DNA of 22,484 bases. It comes from Victivallales bacterium. Lineage in GTDB: Bacteria > Verrucomicrobiota > Lentisphaeria > Oligosphaerales > Oligosphaeraceae. The first letter of the stretch is position 1; the number at the start of each line of letters is the position of its first letter. A program made the position numbers and the translations under genes. A model generated the notes under the pieces. It was not told the DNA's origin, ran no database searches, and saw nothing but the letters and a program-made list of their open reading frames with translations. The stretch lies in contig JAFRLP010000524.1 in the NCBI GenBank assembly GCA_017431185.1, positions 1-22,484 of the forward strand. The letters are read 5' to 3'. Shown here piece after piece: positions 7,228 through 17,314 of the stretch.

Positions 7228-10200
7228 GGACATCAAACGCGGTTCCCAGATTGCCGGGCTTGTCCCGAATGCAATCGCCACCATCAGTGTTGCGGAGATG
7301 GTGGGTGAAAACGCTGTGTCCGTCATCTACAAGCTTTCTGACGGCAGTATTAAGGAACGAATGGTTTATCGGGAGGACGAGCCTTCCCTCTCATTGGCCA
7401 AGGCAGGACTTGCATGGTCTTTCGATTCGCCCGGCAGAGATTTCAAATTAGTACTGGAAGCCTTGCGCATCCAAATGGGATTTGCCTTTGATCCCATGAT
7501 GGCGGTTCATACATCGAATATCGAGCCGCTGCCGCACCAGTTGTCGGCAGTTTACGAGGCAATGCTTCCAAAACAGCCATTGCGTTTTGTCCTGGCGGAT
7601 GACCCTGGTGCCGGCAAGACCATCATGGCTGGGCTTCTTATCAAGGAACTGCTGATGCGAGCTGATGCCCAGCGGGTGCTGATTGTCGCCCCTGGTTCCC
7701 TTACAGAACAGTGGCAGGACGAAATGCGGGAGAAGTTCACCATCGAATTCAAGCTTTTCAGCCGTGAGATGCAGGAGAATTCTGCCACAGGAAACTATTT
7801 TCTGGATGAAAATCTGCTTATTGCGCGATTGGACCAGTTGGCACGTTCAGAAGAGCTCCAGCAGAAATTGGAAGCCACCCAATGGGACCTTATTATCGTG
7901 GATGAAGCCCACAAGCTTTCCGCGCACTATTTCGGCAACAAGGCGGAAAAGACGCAGCGCTACAAATTGGGAGAGCTTTTGGGCAGCAGGACACGTCATC
8001 TATTGCTGATGACAGCAACTCCCCATAATGGCAAGGACGCGGACTTCCAGCTCTGGCTGGCACTTCTGGATTCGGACCGCTTCTATGGGGATGGCAGGGA
8101 CAGCACGAAACTCGATGTCTCTGATATCATGCGCCGCATGGTCAAAGAGGAATTGCTGAAATTTGACGGCACTCGTCTCTTTCCAGAACGCTTGGCCTAC
8201 ACATTGAACTATAAGCTTTCGGATGCTGAAGCACAGCTTTATGCCCATGTCACCCAATATGTCTGCGAAGAGATGAATCGGGCTGATAATCTTGACGGAC
8301 AGCGAAAGCACCAGGTCGGCTTTGCCTTGACCATGCTGCAACGTCGTCTAGCATCCAGTCCCGAGGCCATCCATCAATCTTTGCATCGCAGAAAAGAGCG
8401 TCTGGAAAAGCAATTGCGTGAGATGAGACTGGTTGCCAGAGGACAACGGCTGGATGAGGAAAAATCATCAGATGGTCCCCTGGACAGCGTGTATCAGGAG
8501 AGAAAACTGGATTTGCCTTCCAATTTGGACGATTTAGAAGACGAATTGAGTTCAGAGGAATACGAGGAAGTTGTGGACAAGGTCATCGACCGTTCCACGG
8601 CTGCCGAGACTGCCGTCGAATTGGAGAAGGAGATTCAAAGCCTGGCTGCCCTGGAGTTGGAGGCAGAACGCATTGTCTCTTCTGGCATCGACTGCAAGTG
8701 GCAGAAACTCTCGGAAGTGCTGCAGAGCTGTCCTGAGATGCACAATGACAACGGCACGATGCGGAAGCTAATCATCTTCACAGAGCATCGTGACACGTTG
8801 AACTACCTTGCTGGCAAAATCGCAGGATTGCTAGGCAGCCAGGAGGCCATCCGCACGATTCATGGCGGAACCAATCGAGACACCCGCAAGAAAATCCAGG
8901 AGGATTTCTGCAACAATCCCGATGTGGTGGTGCTCATTGCCACAGATGCAGCCGGCGAAGGCGTCAACTTGCAGAAATCCAATTTGATGATCAACTATGA
9001 CCTGCCGTGGAATCCCAACCGACTGGAACAGCGCTTCGGGCGTATCCACCGTATTGGTCAGACGGAGACATGCCATCTGTGGAACATGGTGGCCTCGGAA
9101 ACGCGCGAAGGCGATGTCTTCATGACGCTTTTCACCAAGCTGGAGCACGAGCGCAAGGCATTGGGTGGACGTGTATTCGACATTCTCGGAGATGTGTTCG
9201 AGGGGACTGAACTGAAAGATTTGATAGTTGAGGCAATCCGCCGTGGCAAGACACCAGAAGCGAAGAACTGGATGACCGAAAAGGTCGCTTCTGCGTTGGA
9301 TACGGAGCGCCTGAAGGAAATCATCAAGCGGAACACCCTCGTCGAACAGACCATGACGCCAGACATGCTCTACGCCATCAAGGAGGAGATGGATTTGGCG
9401 GAGGCCAGAAAGCTGCAGCCATGCTTTGTACGCGCCTTTTTCAAGGCGGCATTTGAGGCCGCAGGCGGCGAATGCCGCCCCAAAGGGAATGGACGCTTCG
9501 AAATCCCGAATGTTCCCTTGAATATCCGTGAAAACGGTCGCGTTACGGCTGTGAACAGAACGCCAATCGCTAGAAAATATGGTCGCATCTGCTTTGACAA
9601 ATCCCAGATTCGGCCCTCACCAGAGGCTCAGGAAGCGACCTTTATCCATCCAGGGCATCCCTTGATGGCCTCGCTGTTGGATTATACGCTGGTCAGCAAA
9701 CGCCAGTTGTTGAAGCCAGGCACAGTCATGGTTGACCCCACGGATGAAGGCGTCACGCCTTCCCTGCTGTTCATGATTGACCATAGTGTCTGCGAAGGAG
9801 AGAATGAAAAGCAGATTTCGCGCAGAATGCAGTTCGTACGCCTCATGCCGGATGGCACGGCACACAATGCAGGATGGGCGCCACATTTGGATTTGACCGA
9901 ACCGTCTGCCAAAGCGTTGGAACTGGCAAACTCCATTCGTACGCAGTCCTGGCTCAATGCCAATCTGGAACAGGTCGCCATCCAATACGCATCCGCAAAT
10001 ATGGCAAAAACGCATTTTGATGAGGTGAGCCGGCGACGCATCGCGCAAGTGGATAAGATTCACGAAGCCGTTCGTTCACGTCTTGTTGCAGGCATTACCT
10101 ACTGGTCCAATCGAACGGTGCAGCTTCAACAGGATGTTGCGGCGGGAAAGCAGCCGCGTGTCCAGCCAATCAATGCAAGGCAGACTGCCGAGATGCTGAC

Positions 10201-10753
10201 GGCTCGTTTGCATGCACGCGAACAGGAACTGGAGCAAATGCGCCACATCATCTCCAAGACGCCAGTCATTCTGGGCGGCATCCTGGTCATCCCGCAAGGC
10301 ATGCTCAACCAGGCGACAGGCATGGGGCCCTTCTGCGCCGATGCACAGGCACGCAGCCACATCGAGCAGGTGGCCATGAATGCCGTCATGGAGAAGGAAC
10401 GCTCCTTCGGGCATACAGTGGAAGACCGTTCTGCTGATAAATGCGGATGGGATGTCACCGCTCACATTCCTGTAAAGCCAGGAGAGCCGTTGAGGGAGGA
10501 TAGGCACATCGAAGTCAAGGGACGCGCCAAGGGCGCCGACACCGTTACCGTCACCCGCAATGAAATCTGCTCCGCCATCAACCAGAAGGACAAGTTCATC
10601 CTGGCCATTGTCCTGGTGGATGGTGATTCCTACGAGGGACCATATTACATAAAAAATCCCTTCGACAAGGAACCGGACTTGGACGACGTCAGCATCAACA
10701 AGGATTTGGCAAAATTGCTTCAAAAGGCCGTTAGACCGGAGGAGACGCTATGA
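7214..10753 (+). CDS. SNF2-type helicase with C-terminal DUF3883 domain (DISARM DrmD-like)
   Basis: This gene encodes 1179 residues; ATG 7214 has AGGAAAG at correct spacing. Superfamily 2 helicase motifs are complete: DDPGAGKT (129-136), VDEAHK (229-234), LMTATPHNG (265-273), IFTEHRDT in the second RecA domain, and ATDAAGEGVNLQ followed by NRLEQRFGRIHRIGQ (about 576-615). This makes it an SNF2/RapA-like double-strand DNA translocase. The last ~110 residues resemble DUF3883, with GWDVTAHI and, about 20 residues later, IEVKGR. That Asp ... Glu-x-Lys arrangement is compatible with a PD-(D/E)XK nuclease fold. Helicases of this size and layout occur beside methylases in class 1 DISARM (DrmD) and DUF1156/DUF499 defence clusters. 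Its stop overlaps the next start as ATGA. The helicase call is very secure; the link to a named system is inference. Confidence 0.85.
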   Translation: MLKLEDIKRGSQIAGLVPNAIATISVAEMVGENAVSVIYKLSDGSIKERMVYREDEPSLSLAKAGLAWSFDSPGRDFKLVLEALRIQMGFAFDPMMAVHTSNIEPLPHQLSAVYEAMLPKQPLRFVLADDPGAGKTIMAGLLIKELLMRADAQRVLIVAPGSLTEQWQDEMREKFTIEFKLFSREMQENSATGNYFLDENLLIARLDQLARSEELQQKLEATQWDLIIVDEAHKLSAHYFGNKAEKTQRYKLGELLGSRTRHLLLMTATPHNGKDADFQLWLALLDSDRFYGDGRDSTKLDVSDIMRRMVKEELLKFDGTRLFPERLAYTLNYKLSDAEAQLYAHVTQYVCEEMNRADNLDGQRKHQVGFALTMLQRRLASSPEAIHQSLHRRKERLEKQLREMRLVARGQRLDEEKSSDGPLDSVYQERKLDLPSNLDDLEDELSSEEYEEVVDKVIDRSTAAETAVELEKEIQSLAALELEAERIVSSGIDCKWQKLSEVLQSCPEMHNDNGTMRKLIIFTEHRDTLNYLAGKIAGLLGSQEAIRTIHGGTNRDTRKKIQEDFCNNPDVVVLIATDAAGEGVNLQKSNLMINYDLPWNPNRLEQRFGRIHRIGQTETCHLWNMVASETREGDVFMTLFTKLEHERKALGGRVFDILGDVFEGTELKDLIVEAIRRGKTPEAKNWMTEKVASALDTERLKEIIKRNTLVEQTMTPDMLYAIKEEMDLAEARKLQPCFVRAFFKAAFEAAGGECRPKGNGRFEIPNVPLNIRENGRVTAVNRTPIARKYGRICFDKSQIRPSPEAQEATFIHPGHPLMASLLDYTLVSKRQLLKPGTVMVDPTDEGVTPSLLFMIDHSVCEGENEKQISRRMQFVRLMPDGTAHNAGWAPHLDLTEPSAKALELANSIRTQSWLNANLEQVAIQYASANMAKTHFDEVSRRRIAQVDKIHEAVRSRLVAGITYWSNRTVQLQQDVAAGKQPRVQPINARQTAEMLTARLHAREQELEQMRHIISKTPVILGGILVIPQGMLNQATGMGPFCADAQARSHIEQVAMNAVMEKERSFGHTVEDRSADKCGWDVTAHIPVKPGEPLREDRHIEVKGRAKGADTVTVTRNEICSAINQKDKFILAIVLVDGDSYEGPYYIKNPFDKEPDLDDVSINKDLAKLLQKAVRPEETL

Positions 10754-12327
10754 AAAAGATTACAGATGATGATATATTGCGGCTGATAGCCAATCCCGAG
10801 ACTGACAAGGTCGAGTTCAAGGAGGCAAAAAGTGCAGTACCCCGTTCCTTTTGGGAGAGTTATTCCGCATTTGCCAACACGGATGGCGGGAGCATTCTGC
10901 TTGGCGTGAAAGAGGATGATAATGGCAAGTACCATGTCCAGGGCGTGAGAAACGCCGAAAAGTTGATGCAGGAGATATGGAATAACGCCAACAACCGCCA
11001 GAAAATCAGCGCCAACATCCTTTTCAACCGCTGCGTCTATGCCGTTGATTGCGGTGGCAAGAGTGTCGTTGTCGTGGATGTGCCCAGGGCATTGCGGGAG
11101 GACAAGCCTGTACATGTGGGAGCCAATCCAATGACGGGTTCATACAGACGCAATGGCGAAGGCGACTATCGTTGCAGCGAGGAGGCTGTGGAGGCGATGA
11201 TCCGAGATAAGTGCCGTGTGACTGCCGACCATCGTCTTGTAGAGACATTGACAATTGCCGACTTAAACCAGGAAACTCTGCAAAGATACCGCAATCTATT
11301 TCGGCAATGCCGTCCCGATGACTTGACGGTCAATGCCGACAATGAGGAGTTTCTGGTGCGCCACAATGCTGCGAAACGGGATGAAAAAGGCGTTGTACGT
11401 CCAACGCTGGCCGCTGTTCTGATGTTTGGCGATTTCCATACCATTCAGAATGAATGCCCGCACTATTTCGTCGATTATCGTGAGAAATTGGATGACAACC
11501 CACGCTACAGCGACCGTGTCTCCCCTCTCACAGTCAATTTCAGTGGCAATCTCTTCGACTTCTACTTCCGTGTAGTGAGTCGTCTGCTTTCAGATGTTAA
11601 GATGCCTTTCAAGTTGGATGAAAGGTTATTACGAGTGGATGACACCCCTGTCCACAAGGCACTTCGGGAGTGCCTCGCCAACACACTCATTCATGCTGAC
11701 TACACAGGACGTCAGGGAGTTGTCATTGAAAAACGATTTCGTCATGTGACATTTGCAAATCCAGGCGCTTTTCGCATCCCACTAGACGTTGCCATCGCTG
11801 GTGGCACCAGCGATGCCAGAAACGATGTGCTCTTCACTCTCTTTGCATTAGTGGAAATTGGCGAGAAGCTGGGCACGGGGCTTGTCCAGCTCTTTGCTCT
11901 CTGGGAGCAGAACGGCTGGCCGCGTCCTGAGCTCAAGGAACAGTTCGCCCCTGAACGCACCTTCCTTACGCTGGACTATAACGCCCCAGAGGAAAACACT
12001 CCCCAGAAAACGGATGGCACTCCCCAGAAAACGGATGGCACTCCCCAGAAAACGGATGGCACTCCCCAGAAAACGGATGGCACTCCCCAGAAAACGGATG
12101 TCACTCCCCAGAAAACGGATGGCACTCCCCAGAAAACATCTCAAAAGATAGTGTCTTTGATGTCTGAAAAACCTCAAATAACTAGACGTGAATTGGCATT
12201 TCTCCTTTCCATCAGTGAAGATGCCGTAAAACAACACATAGCAAATCTGATAGAAAAACAATTAATCTGCCGCGTCGGTCCCGACAAGGGTGGGCATTGG
12301 GAAGTTTTGGAAGGAAAACAGGAGTAA
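10750..12327 (+). CDS. AlbA_2 (Schlafen-like) and GHKL-ATPase protein with heptad repeats and winged helix
   Basis: This gene encodes 525 residues and is translationally coupled to the helicase by an ATGA overlap. Residues about 1-150 form an AlbA_2/Schlafen-type domain (DKVEFKEA at 19-26, FANTDGGSILLGV, KPVHVGANPMTGSYRRNG). Residues about 285-390 look like a GHKL-type ATPase lobe (ALRECLANTLIHADY as the N-box region, FANPGAF, ARNDVLFTLF, EKLGTGL). Then come seven copies of TPQKT spaced by DG (417-463) and a winged-helix segment (about 467-520: TRRELAFLLSISEDAVKQHI). Proteins with this AlbA_2 plus HATPase_c_4 architecture are often annotated as putative transcriptional regulators and are frequent in defence islands; some Schlafen-like domains are RNases. 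Its role here could be regulator, sensor or toxic effector. Confidence 0.75.
   Translation: MKKITDDDILRLIANPETDKVEFKEAKSAVPRSFWESYSAFANTDGGSILLGVKEDDNGKYHVQGVRNAEKLMQEIWNNANNRQKISANILFNRCVYAVDCGGKSVVVVDVPRALREDKPVHVGANPMTGSYRRNGEGDYRCSEEAVEAMIRDKCRVTADHRLVETLTIADLNQETLQRYRNLFRQCRPDDLTVNADNEEFLVRHNAAKRDEKGVVRPTLAAVLMFGDFHTIQNECPHYFVDYREKLDDNPRYSDRVSPLTVNFSGNLFDFYFRVVSRLLSDVKMPFKLDERLLRVDDTPVHKALRECLANTLIHADYTGRQGVVIEKRFRHVTFANPGAFRIPLDVAIAGGTSDARNDVLFTLFALVEIGEKLGTGLVQLFALWEQNGWPRPELKEQFAPERTFLTLDYNAPEENTPQKTDGTPQKTDGTPQKTDGTPQKTDGTPQKTDVTPQKTDGTPQKTSQKIVSLMSEKPQITRRELAFLLSISEDAVKQHIANLIEKQLICRVGPDKGGHWEVLEGKQE
11998..12138 (+). repeat. In-frame 21-bp tandem repeat encoding TPQKTDG
   Basis: Six full 21-base units start at 11998, 12019, 12040, 12061, 12082 and 12103, with a partial seventh at 12124-12138. 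Units 1-4 and 6 are identical; unit 5 has one base changed (GGC to GTC, Gly to Val) and the last unit departs at ACA. The protein gains a Thr/Pro/Gln/Lys-rich linker between the ATPase lobe and the winged helix. Near identity at synonymous positions points to recent expansion by slippage or unequal recombination. Confidence 0.95.
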
Positions 12328-12334
12328 TCCTAAT

Positions 12335-13732
12335 ATGAAAATCAAGAATCTGCATTTGAAGAATTTCCGTTGCTTTGAGGACTTTGAAATAGAGTTCAAT
12401 ACAGGCGATCAGGATCATGGCGGCTTGACGGTGCTGGTCGCGAAGAATGGCGAAGGTAAAACGGCCATTCTTGATGCCATCAATGTCGCCTGGGGACCGT
12501 TCTTTAAGAATATTCCCAATACCAAGGCCGCCTCATTCAGTGTTGACGATGCGCATAAATCAAATGATGATGTTTTAATGGGATTGCCAATGTTGGAGGC
12601 AAGAATTGAGAATCCACCAAGCTTTTTGGTTAAGTTCCCTCGCTACGATGAGTTCTGCCTAACACGAGAATTGGTAGAAAATAGAAGAGGTTTTTCTACT
12701 ACAAACACAACAGAAACTAAGACAGATGATAACTGGCATTTGAATAATTACGCGACATATCTCTTGAAGAACCAAAATCCAAGTGAACCTTGGCCTTTGT
12801 TTGCCTATTATGGTGATGACAGATTGTTTTCAAGCATAAAACTTGAGTCATCTGCTGAAATGGTGAAATTGATTGATAATCCTGAATATGGGTATGAGGG
12901 GGCAATTACCCCCAAAAAGGGTTATTATGCAGAGTTTTGCAGTTGGTTTGCGAAATTGGAGTTTTGTCTGAGGGATGAAAAGATTAATCGCGATGAGGGA
13001 GTGCCTAAATTGGATGATGATACCTATGTAAAATATCAGAAATTTGATGTGCTCATAAAAAAGGCGATAGAGGACGCTTTACAGCCGACGGAATGGACTA
13101 ATATAGGTTATATGAATAATACAAAGGAAATTGTCGTATGGGGGAAGATGCACAGAGAGAAAATATCAATATCAAGATTAAGTGCTGGAAGTAGAATGAC
13201 AATTGGAATGGTTGGTGATCTTGCCTATCGATGCTGCAGGTTAAATTCCAAGAAAAACATGGGAGCTCTTATTGCAACCCCTGGCATTGTGCTTATTGAT
13301 GAGATTGAGTTGCATCTGCATCCATCGTGGCAACAGCAGATTCTTCCTACGCTCCAGAAAATCTTCCCCAAAATCCAGTTCATCGTCACCACTCATAGCC
13401 CACAGGTTGTGTCTTCTGTGCCGAAAGAGTGCGTGAGGATCATCAGTGAGGGGCAAGTTGCTTCTTTTGACATTCAAACTCAGGGCGTAGAGGTCGGTGA
13501 TATTCTGGAAGGAATTTTTGGCACATACCCGACGCCGTTCAATCTAAAAATAGTCCAAAAATTGAATCAATTAGATGCTATGGTTTCAGAAGGCTCATAT
13601 GATACAGAAGGTTGGCAGAAACTCTATCAAGAATTAGAAGGTTACTATGGGAAAGGATATGGGCCTTTAGCGGGAATAGTTGAACATAAAAACTTTCTGA
13701 AACGTTTGAAAAAGGAGAGGGGAAATGCATAA
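12335..13732 (+). CDS. ptuA: PtuA-like AAA/ABC-type ATPase (Septu)
   Basis: This gene encodes 465 residues. ATG 12335 was chosen over an upstream ATG at 12290 because it follows CAGGAG (12319-12324) and gives the canonical first strand MKIKNLHLKNFRCFEDFEIEF. It has Walker A KNGEGKT (37-43), the signature-like RLSAGSRMTIGMVGDLAYR (282-300), Walker B IVLIDEIELHLHP (318-330) and the switch histidine TTHSP (352-356), as in SMC/RecF-like AAA_21 proteins. The C-terminal tail (GTYPTPFNLKIVQKLNQLD onward) and the HNH partner directly downstream match the Septu PtuA/PtuB arrangement, in which the ATPase senses or gates and PtuB cleaves nucleic acid. It starts 7 bases after the preceding stop. Base composition is markedly more AT-rich than the helicase and methylase genes, suggesting separate origin. 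Confidence 0.75.
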   Translation: MKIKNLHLKNFRCFEDFEIEFNTGDQDHGGLTVLVAKNGEGKTAILDAINVAWGPFFKNIPNTKAASFSVDDAHKSNDDVLMGLPMLEARIENPPSFLVKFPRYDEFCLTRELVENRRGFSTTNTTETKTDDNWHLNNYATYLLKNQNPSEPWPLFAYYGDDRLFSSIKLESSAEMVKLIDNPEYGYEGAITPKKGYYAEFCSWFAKLEFCLRDEKINRDEGVPKLDDDTYVKYQKFDVLIKKAIEDALQPTEWTNIGYMNNTKEIVVWGKMHREKISISRLSAGSRMTIGMVGDLAYRCCRLNSKKNMGALIATPGIVLIDEIELHLHPSWQQQILPTLQKIFPKIQFIVTTHSPQVVSSVPKECVRIISEGQVASFDIQTQGVEVGDILEGIFGTYPTPFNLKIVQKLNQLDAMVSEGSYDTEGWQKLYQELEGYYGKGYGPLAGIVEHKNFLKRLKKERGNA

Positions 13733-14420
13733 GTTAATTCGCACAGAAGAACCTGTTGAGTTGACTGAGGCAAGAGAAGCTCAAGCAACACATAGTTTGG
13801 ATTGGGAAGGTTTTTCCCACTTAAACAATGGTCAGAACAAACATATTGTCCAAGATGCATTGTTGTTGATGCAGAATTTCAGATGTGCATATTGCGAATG
13901 TGCCTTGAATGAGCATGAAGGACATATAGAGCATTTTAGACGCAAAAATCCAAGTATTCATCCAGAACTGACATTTGTTTGGTCCAATTTATTCTATTCG
14001 TGTCAGATTCCTGGCAATAAAACAAGTCATATTCGTTGTGGAATATCCAAAGATGAACAATATATGCCCGGATTCAACTATGGCTTATTAATTGATCCAT
14101 GCGTGGATAATCCAGAGGATTTTCTTGTATTTACAAAAAAAGGATATGTTTATCCCAAAACGAATTTGAGTGACACGGATAGATTACGTGCTGAAACAAC
14201 AATCAAAATGTTTAATTTGAATGAGCATGATGAAGGGAACGAGCATAATCTTGTTGTTTCCAGAAAGAATGCAATTAAGAAATACAAATGGTTGAAAGAT
14301 ATAATTGATAAAAATAAAATTCCAATTGCTGAAATTGATCAATATCTTGACTCAATTAAAAATTCCGAACCATTTGTCACTGCAATTTTCCATTACTTTG
14401 GAAGAAGGGTTGTAGAATGA
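13725..14420 (+). CDS. ptuB: PtuB-like HNH endonuclease (Septu; TIGR02646-like)
   Basis: This gene encodes 231 residues. It overlaps the end of the ATPase gene by 8 bases, with an AAAGGAGAGGGG ribosome site inside that gene. The HNH core is visible as RCAYCECAL (Cys54 and Cys57), GHIEHFRRK (His67, Glu69, His70) and [10 protein letters not shown] (Asn88, Cys93). This matches the HNH proteins paired with PtuA in Septu and in retron systems of the Ec78 type. The family cleaves DNA or, in some systems, host tRNA; the target here is unknown. There is no reverse transcriptase or msr/msd-like segment next to it, so this is a free-standing Septu-type pair. The gene is the most AT-rich in the window. 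Its TGA overlaps the methylase ATG (ATGA), so translation is coupled. Confidence 0.75.
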   Translation: MHKLIRTEEPVELTEAREAQATHSLDWEGFSHLNNGQNKHIVQDALLLMQNFRCAYCECALNEHEGHIEHFRRKNPSIHPELTFVWSNLFYSCQIPGNKTSHIRCGISKDEQYMPGFNYGLLIDPCVDNPEDFLVFTKKGYVYPKTNLSDTDRLRAETTIKMFNLNEHDEGNEHNLVVSRKNAIKKYKWLKDIIDKNKIPIAEIDQYLDSIKNSEPFVTAIFHYFGRRVVE

Positions 14421-17305
14421 GTTCCATCAAATCTCCCAAAAAGCTCATCGAAGTGGCATTGCCGCTGGATGATATCAATAAAGAGGCCGCGCGGGAGAAG
14501 TCCATTCGGCATGGGCATCCCTCCACGCTGCATTTGTGGTGGGCGCGTCGCCCCTTGGCGGCGGCGCGGGCGGTGATTTTCGCCCAGATGGTCAATGACC
14601 CGGGCGGGGAGCGTGGCTGGTCAAAGGGGCTGACCAAGGAACAGGCCGCCGCCAAGCGCGAGGTGCTTTTTGACATCATCCGCGATTTGGTCAAATGGGA
14701 GAACACCACCAACGAGGAGGTGCTGGAACGGGCGCGTGCGGCCATCCGCCAGAGCTGGCGGGAGACGTGCGAACTGAACAAGGGGAAGCCAGGCTTTGAC
14801 CCGGACAAGTTGCCAGCCTTCCATGACCCCTTCGCTGGCGGCGGAGCCATTCCCCTGGAGGCGCAGCGTCTGGGGCTGGAGAGCTATGCCTCCGATTTGA
14901 ATCCCGTCGCCGTGATGATTAACAAGGCGATGATTGAAATTCCGCCGCGTTTTGCTGGCAGCAAGCCGATTGGGCCGATTCCTTCCACCGAGCCGAAGGA
15001 GCATGTCAACTTCTTGGAGGAATGGAAAGGTGCGCAGGGACTGGCCGAAGACGTTCGCCGCTATGGCCATTGGATGCGGGAGGAGGCGAAGAAGCGTATA
15101 GGGCATCTCTATCCAGAAGTGGAAATCACACCAGAGATGGTGAAGGAACGCCCGGACCTGGCTGGGCTGCAAGGCAAAAAGCTCACGGTCATCGCCTGGC
15201 TCTGGGCACGCACCGTCAAATCCCCGAATCCGGAGTTCTCCGATGTGGATGTGCCTCTTGTCTCCACATTCGTCCTCTCCAAGAAGGCTGGCCATGAGGC
15301 ATACGTCCAGCCTGTCATCGAAGGCAAATCCTACCGCTTCGAAGTCATAGTCGGCAAGCCACCGAAGGACGCGGAGAATGGCACGAAGGCCAAGGGCACG
15401 AACTTTTACTGCCTGTTCAGTAATACGCCGATTACGCAGGAGTACCTGCGCGAAAAAGGCGAAAAAGGCGAAATCGGGTCGCGCCTGATGGCCATTGTCT
15501 GCGATGGCCCCAAGGGGCGCATCTATCTCTCGCCATCCGAGGAACACGAGGCAATAGCCAACTCTGCTCCTGCTTCATGGCAACCGCAAGGCGAGGTGCC
15601 GCCACGGCTGACCGGCGGTACATGCCGCTTCTACGGCTATGACCAATGGTACAAGTTATTCACAAAACGACAATTGCTTGCCCTTAACACTTTTTCCGAT
15701 TTGGTACAAGATGTACGCGCAAAAGCCATTGCCGACGCGAAGACAGCCGGTCTGGCCGACGACGGCGTGCGGCTACGTGACGGCGGCAAGGGCGCGACCG
15801 CATACGGGGATGCGCTTGCTGTGTATCTCGCATTTGTGGTGGATAAATGCAGCGACTATTGGTCAAATACTTGTACTTGGCATACTTCACGAGCCCAAAT
15901 GGGGCATACATTTGGACGCCAAGCCCTTCCAATGTCATGGGACTGGGCTGAATGTAATGGCTTCAGTAACTCTACTGGTAATTGGATAGCTATGGTTGAT
16001 TGGGTGACTAAAGCGGTTGGGAAAATCGCAACAACTAACAACGGGATAGCCTTACAAGGCACTGCTCAAAATCAGGTCATTTCTGCTCAAAAATTCATAT
16101 CAACAGATCCGCCGTATTATGACAACATCGCCTACGCGGACTTCTCGGACTTTTTCTATGTGTGGTTGCGGCGAAATCTGCGGGAAATCTATCCGGATTT
16201 GTTTGCCACGATGGCGACCCCGAAGACGGACGAGCTGGTGGCGATTGCCAAACGCCATGGTGGCAAGGAAGCGGCAGCGAAGTACTTCCTTGACGGCATG
16301 ACGGAGGCAATGCACAATTTGGCGATGCAGTCAAACCCTGCTTTCCCTGTAACCATTTACTACGCCTTCAAGGCCTCGGACACGGATGACAGCGGCACCT
16401 CGAATACCGGCTGGGAGACCTTCCTTTCTGCACTTATCCATGCAGGCTTTGCAATTACAGGCACTTGGCCAATGAGTACAGAAATGACCGCTAGGCGAGT
16501 GGCAGTAGACACAAATGCCTTAGCCTCCAGCATCGTCCTAGTCTGCCGCAAGCGTCCAGAAGACGCAATGGAGACAGACCGTCGTGATTTCCTGAATGAA
16601 CTGCGTGAGGCGATGCCGAATGCCTTGCGGGACATGATGGGGAAGGACGGGGTAAGTTCCCCGATTGCGCCTGTGGATTTGGCGCAGGCGGCCATCGGAC
16701 CTGGCATGGAGATTTTCTCCAAGTACAAGTCCGTCTTGAACGCGGATGGTTCGTCGATGAGCGTCCACGAGGCGATGATTGAAATCAACAAGCAGATTAC
16801 GGACTACCTGAATCCAGAGGGCACTGGCTTTGACGCGGAAACATTGTTCTGCAACGACTGGTTCCAGGAGAACGGCTGGGGCGAGAACGCCTACGGCCTG
16901 GCGGACGTGCTGGCACGCGCCAAGGGGACGAGCGTGGAGCGGGTGAAGCTCTCTGGCGTCATTTCGGCGGAAGGCGGCAAAGTCCAGCTTCTGAACTGGA
17001 ATGACTATCCAACAGAGTACGACCCCAGCAAGGACAAGCATCGCCCCACATGGGAGGCCCTCCACCACTTGGTACGCGTCCTGAATACCTCTGGTGAAAA
17101 TGCGGCAGGCGAGCTGCTTGCCAAGATGCCTGAGGCCAGCGAAGACATCCGCCAGCTGGCGTACTTCCTCTACACGATGTGCGAGCGCAAGGGAAATGCG
17201 GAGGATGCCCGTTACTACAATGAACTGATGACCAGCTGGCACGCCATCGTCGCCGCCAGCATGGATTATAGTAAGACGAAACCCGAGCAGATGGAGCTGT
17301 TCTAA
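14417..17305 (+). CDS. DUF1156 DNA (adenine or N4-cytosine) methyltransferase
   Basis: This gene encodes 962 residues. The N-terminus has the DUF1156 hallmark [20 protein letters not shown] (34-53). The SAM-binding motif I is [19 protein letters not shown] (135-153), followed by an acidic SDLNPVA loop, and the catalytic motif IV is [11 protein letters not shown] (about 563-573), the DPPY type used to methylate exocyclic amino groups. About 400 residues separate motifs I and IV, an alpha-like order with target recognition probably in between. A region around 400-640 shows patches of lower GC. The gene is coupled to the PtuB-like gene upstream and is followed by AAGGAGG for the next gene. In DUF1156/DUF499 clusters this protein is taken to provide self-modification; the target sequence cannot be read from the sequence. 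Confidence 0.85.
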   Translation: MSSIKSPKKLIEVALPLDDINKEAAREKSIRHGHPSTLHLWWARRPLAAARAVIFAQMVNDPGGERGWSKGLTKEQAAAKREVLFDIIRDLVKWENTTNEEVLERARAAIRQSWRETCELNKGKPGFDPDKLPAFHDPFAGGGAIPLEAQRLGLESYASDLNPVAVMINKAMIEIPPRFAGSKPIGPIPSTEPKEHVNFLEEWKGAQGLAEDVRRYGHWMREEAKKRIGHLYPEVEITPEMVKERPDLAGLQGKKLTVIAWLWARTVKSPNPEFSDVDVPLVSTFVLSKKAGHEAYVQPVIEGKSYRFEVIVGKPPKDAENGTKAKGTNFYCLFSNTPITQEYLREKGEKGEIGSRLMAIVCDGPKGRIYLSPSEEHEAIANSAPASWQPQGEVPPRLTGGTCRFYGYDQWYKLFTKRQLLALNTFSDLVQDVRAKAIADAKTAGLADDGVRLRDGGKGATAYGDALAVYLAFVVDKCSDYWSNTCTWHTSRAQMGHTFGRQALPMSWDWAECNGFSNSTGNWIAMVDWVTKAVGKIATTNNGIALQGTAQNQVISAQKFISTDPPYYDNIAYADFSDFFYVWLRRNLREIYPDLFATMATPKTDELVAIAKRHGGKEAAAKYFLDGMTEAMHNLAMQSNPAFPVTIYYAFKASDTDDSGTSNTGWETFLSALIHAGFAITGTWPMSTEMTARRVAVDTNALASSIVLVCRKRPEDAMETDRRDFLNELREAMPNALRDMMGKDGVSSPIAPVDLAQAAIGPGMEIFSKYKSVLNADGSSMSVHEAMIEINKQITDYLNPEGTGFDAETLFCNDWFQENGWGENAYGLADVLARAKGTSVERVKLSGVISAEGGKVQLLNWNDYPTEYDPSKDKHRPTWEALHHLVRVLNTSGENAAGELLAKMPEASEDIRQLAYFLYTMCERKGNAEDARYYNELMTSWHAIVAASMDYSKTKPEQMELF

Positions 17306-17314
17306 GGAGGAATG

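Noticed and set aside
11998..12138. CRISPR-like repeat array
   Set aside because: The units are directly adjacent, 21 bases, in frame and without spacers; this is a coding tandem repeat.
12335..14420. Retron, since PtuA/PtuB-like pairs also occur with reverse transcriptases
   Set aside because: No reverse transcriptase gene or msr/msd-like inverted repeat is present next to the pair; all neighbouring genes are accounted for.
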